Below, in pieces: positions 7,793 to 9,351 of a stretch of 9,351 bases of DNA. The stretch is from Synechococcus sp. GFB01. GTDB lineage: Bacteria; Cyanobacteriota; Cyanobacteriia; PCC-6307; Cyanobiaceae. The notes beneath the pieces were generated by a model. The model worked only from the letters and a program-made list of their open reading frames with translations, made no database searches and was not told the origin of the DNA. Position numbers and translations under genes: made by a program. The stretch lies in assembly GCF_001039265.1 (NCBI RefSeq), contig NZ_LFEK01000035.1, positions 9,567 to 18,917 on the forward strand. The letters run 5' to 3'. The first letter of the stretch is position 1. Every line of letters starts with the position of its first letter.

Positions 7793-8503
7793 ATGGAATT
7801 CGCGCGGGTGGTGTTCTACGGCCGGCTTGGGCGGCAGGCCCTGGCGATGTTCGCGCTCGAGCCGCAGCGCTGGCGCGGTGCGCGGGTGCTCGACTGCCCT
7901 GGCGGACCCGGCTCCCTCTCGGCCCTGCTGCGGGCCGAGGGACTCGATGTGACCGCTGTGGACCCGCTCTATGCCTTGAACGAAGCGGAGCTGGAACGTC
8001 GGGCCCTGAGCGATCTGGAGGCCGCCATGGCCCAGCTGGCCGGCGACCCGGCGATCCGGCCCGACTTCGATCTGGCCGCCTGCCGTCAGGAGCATCTCGA
8101 GGCCCTGGAGACGTTCCTGGCCGATCGCCGCGCCCATCCGGAGCGCTACGTGGCCGCCAGCCTGCCGGCGCTCCCCTTCACCGATCGGAGCTTCGATCTG
8201 GTGCTGTGCGGCCACCTGCTGTTCAGCTATGCCCCCTGCTCAGCCGGGGGGCTGATGCGCGAACCAGGCCTGGACCTGGCCTGGCACCGCCGCGCCCTGG
8301 CCGAGTTGTTGCGACTCAGCCGCCGAGCCGTGCGGATCTACCCGGCTCACACGATGGAGCGCCAGGCCCGCCGCCATCCCTATGCCGAGGCATTGTTGGC
8401 CGAGCTGCCGGCAGGGTGGCAGGGCCGGTTCGCCGCCACCGCCTACGACCAGGGCCATGATGGGCTTACCGACGTGCTCGACCTGGAGCACACCTCGGCA
8501 TGA
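7793..8503 (+). CDS. Class I SAM-dependent methyltransferase-like protein
   Basis: Probably a Rossmann-fold methyltransferase of an uncharacterised small family; its substrate is unknown. Counted from ATG 7793 (236 aa), the conserved part opens with VVFYGRLGRQALAMF. Then come motif I VLDCPGGPGSLSALL (32-46) for SAM binding, the motif-II-like VTAVDPLY (53-60), and LPALPFTDRSFDLVLCGHLLF with FDLVLC at 134-139 (post-I/motif IV area). VRIYPAHT follows at about 180-187, near the end of the fold. Between the motifs is an alpha-helical, Arg/Glu-rich stretch. Start choice: ATG 7730 would overlap nadC's start by 13 bp and adds 21 residues that do not look conserved; ATG 7766 is the other option. I prefer 7793, where family-like sequence begins. 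The insertion CSAGGLMREPG after LLFSYAP is of unclear importance. def follows after 16 bp, so the pair is probably co-transcribed. Confidence 0.8.
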   Translation: MEFARVVFYGRLGRQALAMFALEPQRWRGARVLDCPGGPGSLSALLRAEGLDVTAVDPLYALNEAELERRALSDLEAAMAQLAGDPAIRPDFDLAACRQEHLEALETFLADRRAHPERYVAASLPALPFTDRSFDLVLCGHLLFSYAPCSAGGLMREPGLDLAWHRRALAELLRLSRRAVRIYPAHTMERQARRHPYAEALLAELPAGWQGRFAATAYDQGHDGLTDVLDLEHTSA

Positions 8504-8519
8504 GCGGCGGCCAAAGCCC

Positions 8520-9050
8520 ATGAGCGTGCTTCCCGTGCTGCGCCTGGGTGATCCGCGGCTCCGCGAGCAGGCCGTTGCGGTGGAGGAGCATCAGTTCGCC
8601 AGCACCCAGCTGCGGCAGCTGATCCATGACCTGCGCGACACCATGGCCGCCCGCGACGGTGCGGGCCTGGCGGCACCGCAGATCGGCGTGCCGCTTCAGG
8701 TGGTGATCTTCGGCATCAGCTCCAATTCCCGTTACCCGGAGGCCCCTCCGATCCCTGAAACGGTGCTGATCAACCCGGTGATCCGGCCGATCGGCCAGGC
8801 CACCCAGCTGGGCTGGGAGGGATGCCTGAGCGTGCCGGGGCTGCGCGGTCAGGTGGAGCGCTGGCAGCGGATCGATCTGCAGTGGCGCGATCCCAGTGGT
8901 ACGGCTCGGCGCCGGACCGTGACCGGTTTCGAAGCGCGGGTGGTGCAGCACGAGTGCGATCACCTCGACGGAGTGCTGTTCCCCGAACGGCTGGCTGACC
9001 GCCGCGCCTTCGGGTTCAGCGATGAACTGCGCGCCGCAGGGCTGCTCTGA
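8520..9050 (+). CDS. def: Peptide deformylase
   Basis: A metal-dependent enzyme that removes the N-formyl group from nascent proteins at the ribosome exit. All three deformylase motifs are intact (176-aa protein): GAGLAAPQIG (47-56), EGCLSVPG (100-107) with metal ligand C102, and HECDHLDG (144-151) with H144, catalytic E145 and H148. The stretch RYPEAPPIPETVLINP between motifs I and II is typical of longer bacterial forms. The frame is open upstream to 8382, inside the methyltransferase gene, but that extension is not deformylase-like. MSVLPVLRLGDPRLRE is the normal N-terminus, so ATG 8520 is chosen. It begins 16 bp after the methyltransferase stop without a strong ribosome binding site, so coupling to the upstream gene is plausible. 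It ends 13 bp before the stop of a convergent gene. Cyanobacteria often carry more than one deformylase; whether this is the only one cannot be told. Confidence 0.97.
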   Translation: MSVLPVLRLGDPRLREQAVAVEEHQFASTQLRQLIHDLRDTMAARDGAGLAAPQIGVPLQVVIFGISSNSRYPEAPPIPETVLINPVIRPIGQATQLGWEGCLSVPGLRGQVERWQRIDLQWRDPSGTARRRTVTGFEARVVQHECDHLDGVLFPERLADRRAFGFSDELRAAGLL

Positions 9051-9063
9051 AGGCAGTCGAGCG

Positions 9064-9351
9064 TCAGAGCCAGTAGCCGGGCGGCAGGCCGTTCGCCTCG
9101 GTATCGAGGGCGGGCCAGGCCCCTTCTCCCCCCAGGGCCGCGCCGATCAGCTGGAGCAGCCCCCGCTTCTGCTGCAGCTCCTGGCGAGCTGCCCACTCCG
9201 CTTCCGCCACTTCCGTTTCGGGCAGGTTGAGCGCCTCCACCAGGCGCCGGTAGGCACGCTTCTCGGCCGTGTTGAACCGGGAGGCATCCTCCGGGCCCTG
9301 GCTGCTGCAGGCCATCTGGAAGGCGAGCTTCACGGCCAGCTGCCGCTCGTC
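9064..9351 (-). CDS. Unrecognised small protein, C-terminal part (runs off the window)
   Basis: I do not recognise this family. The minus-strand frame is open from the window edge down to TGA at 9064-9066, giving at least 95 residues (DERQLAVKLAFQMACSSQ... ending ALDTEANGLPPGYWL). A GTG at 9333 could start it, but the preceding DERQLA reads as protein, so the true start is probably beyond the edge. The segment is helix-rich, with many Ala, Glu, Leu and Arg residues, no membrane segment, one Cys, and a Gly/Pro-rich tail. Codon use is normal for the neighbourhood (G/C third positions), which supports it being a real gene. It converges on def with 13 bp between the stops. Function is unknown. 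Confidence 0.7.
   Translation of the reverse strand, partial: DERQLAVKLAFQMACSSQGPEDASRFNTAEKRAYRRLVEALNLPETEVAEAEWAARQELQQKRGLLQLIGAALGGEGAWPALDTEANGLPPGYWL

Noticed and set aside
7642..8460. A 272-codon plus-strand frame overlapping nadC and the methyltransferase gene
   Set aside because: The Arg/Pro/Gly-rich translation is typical of an out-of-frame reading; the other frame has clear SAM-binding motifs.
8785..8796. A 12-bp perfect palindrome GGCCGATCGGCC
   Set aside because: It lies within the def coding sequence and is explained by Pro-Ile-Gly codons in a GC-rich genome; no sign of a regulatory role.

Overview
The window looks like a piece of a chromosome from a high-GC picocyanobacterium of the marine or freshwater Synechococcus/Cyanobium type. 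The basis is the gene content and order (ybeY, dgkA, trpG/pabA, an exported MBL-fold protein, a HisC-type aminotransferase, argS, nadC, def), strongly G/C-biased third positions, tight packing, and three HIP1 octamers (GCGATCGC). The species assignment is inference; the gene families are read directly from motifs.

Layout: 36-2507 is a plus-strand run of ybeY (rRNA maturation RNase), dgkA (membrane diacylglycerol/undecaprenol kinase), a glutamine amidotransferase of anthranilate/aminodeoxychorismate synthase, and an exported metallo-beta-lactamase-fold protein. The last two genes each carry one frameshift. The amidotransferase is broken by a perfect 4-bp tandem duplication (TCCG TCCG, 1329-1336), and the MBL gene by one missing G in a G run (1902-1906). 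Undoing each change restores a full-length, family-like protein (197 and 249 residues). 2497-5435 is a minus-strand pair, argS then a HisC-type aminotransferase, coupled by a TGATG stop/start overlap. The aminotransferase 3' end overlaps the convergent MBL gene by 11 bp.

5436-5660 is a 225-bp divergent intergenic region. It is followed by a plus-strand PAPS-dependent sulfotransferase (5661-6845) with visibly lower GC than its neighbours, probably an accessory insertion between argS and nadC. nadC (6861-7742, minus) faces away from a plus-strand pair: a small SAM-methyltransferase-like protein and def (peptide deformylase). The window ends with the C-terminal part of an unrecognised minus-strand protein.

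Most of the window is housekeeping: translation (argS, def, ybeY), cofactor and amino-acid synthesis (nadC, amidotransferase, aminotransferase) and lipid recycling (dgkA). I see no mobile element, CRISPR array, RNA gene or defence system. The points worth a second look are the two neighbouring frameshifts, the MBL-fold protein whose metal-binding motif is replaced even after frame repair, and the atypical sulfotransferase gene.
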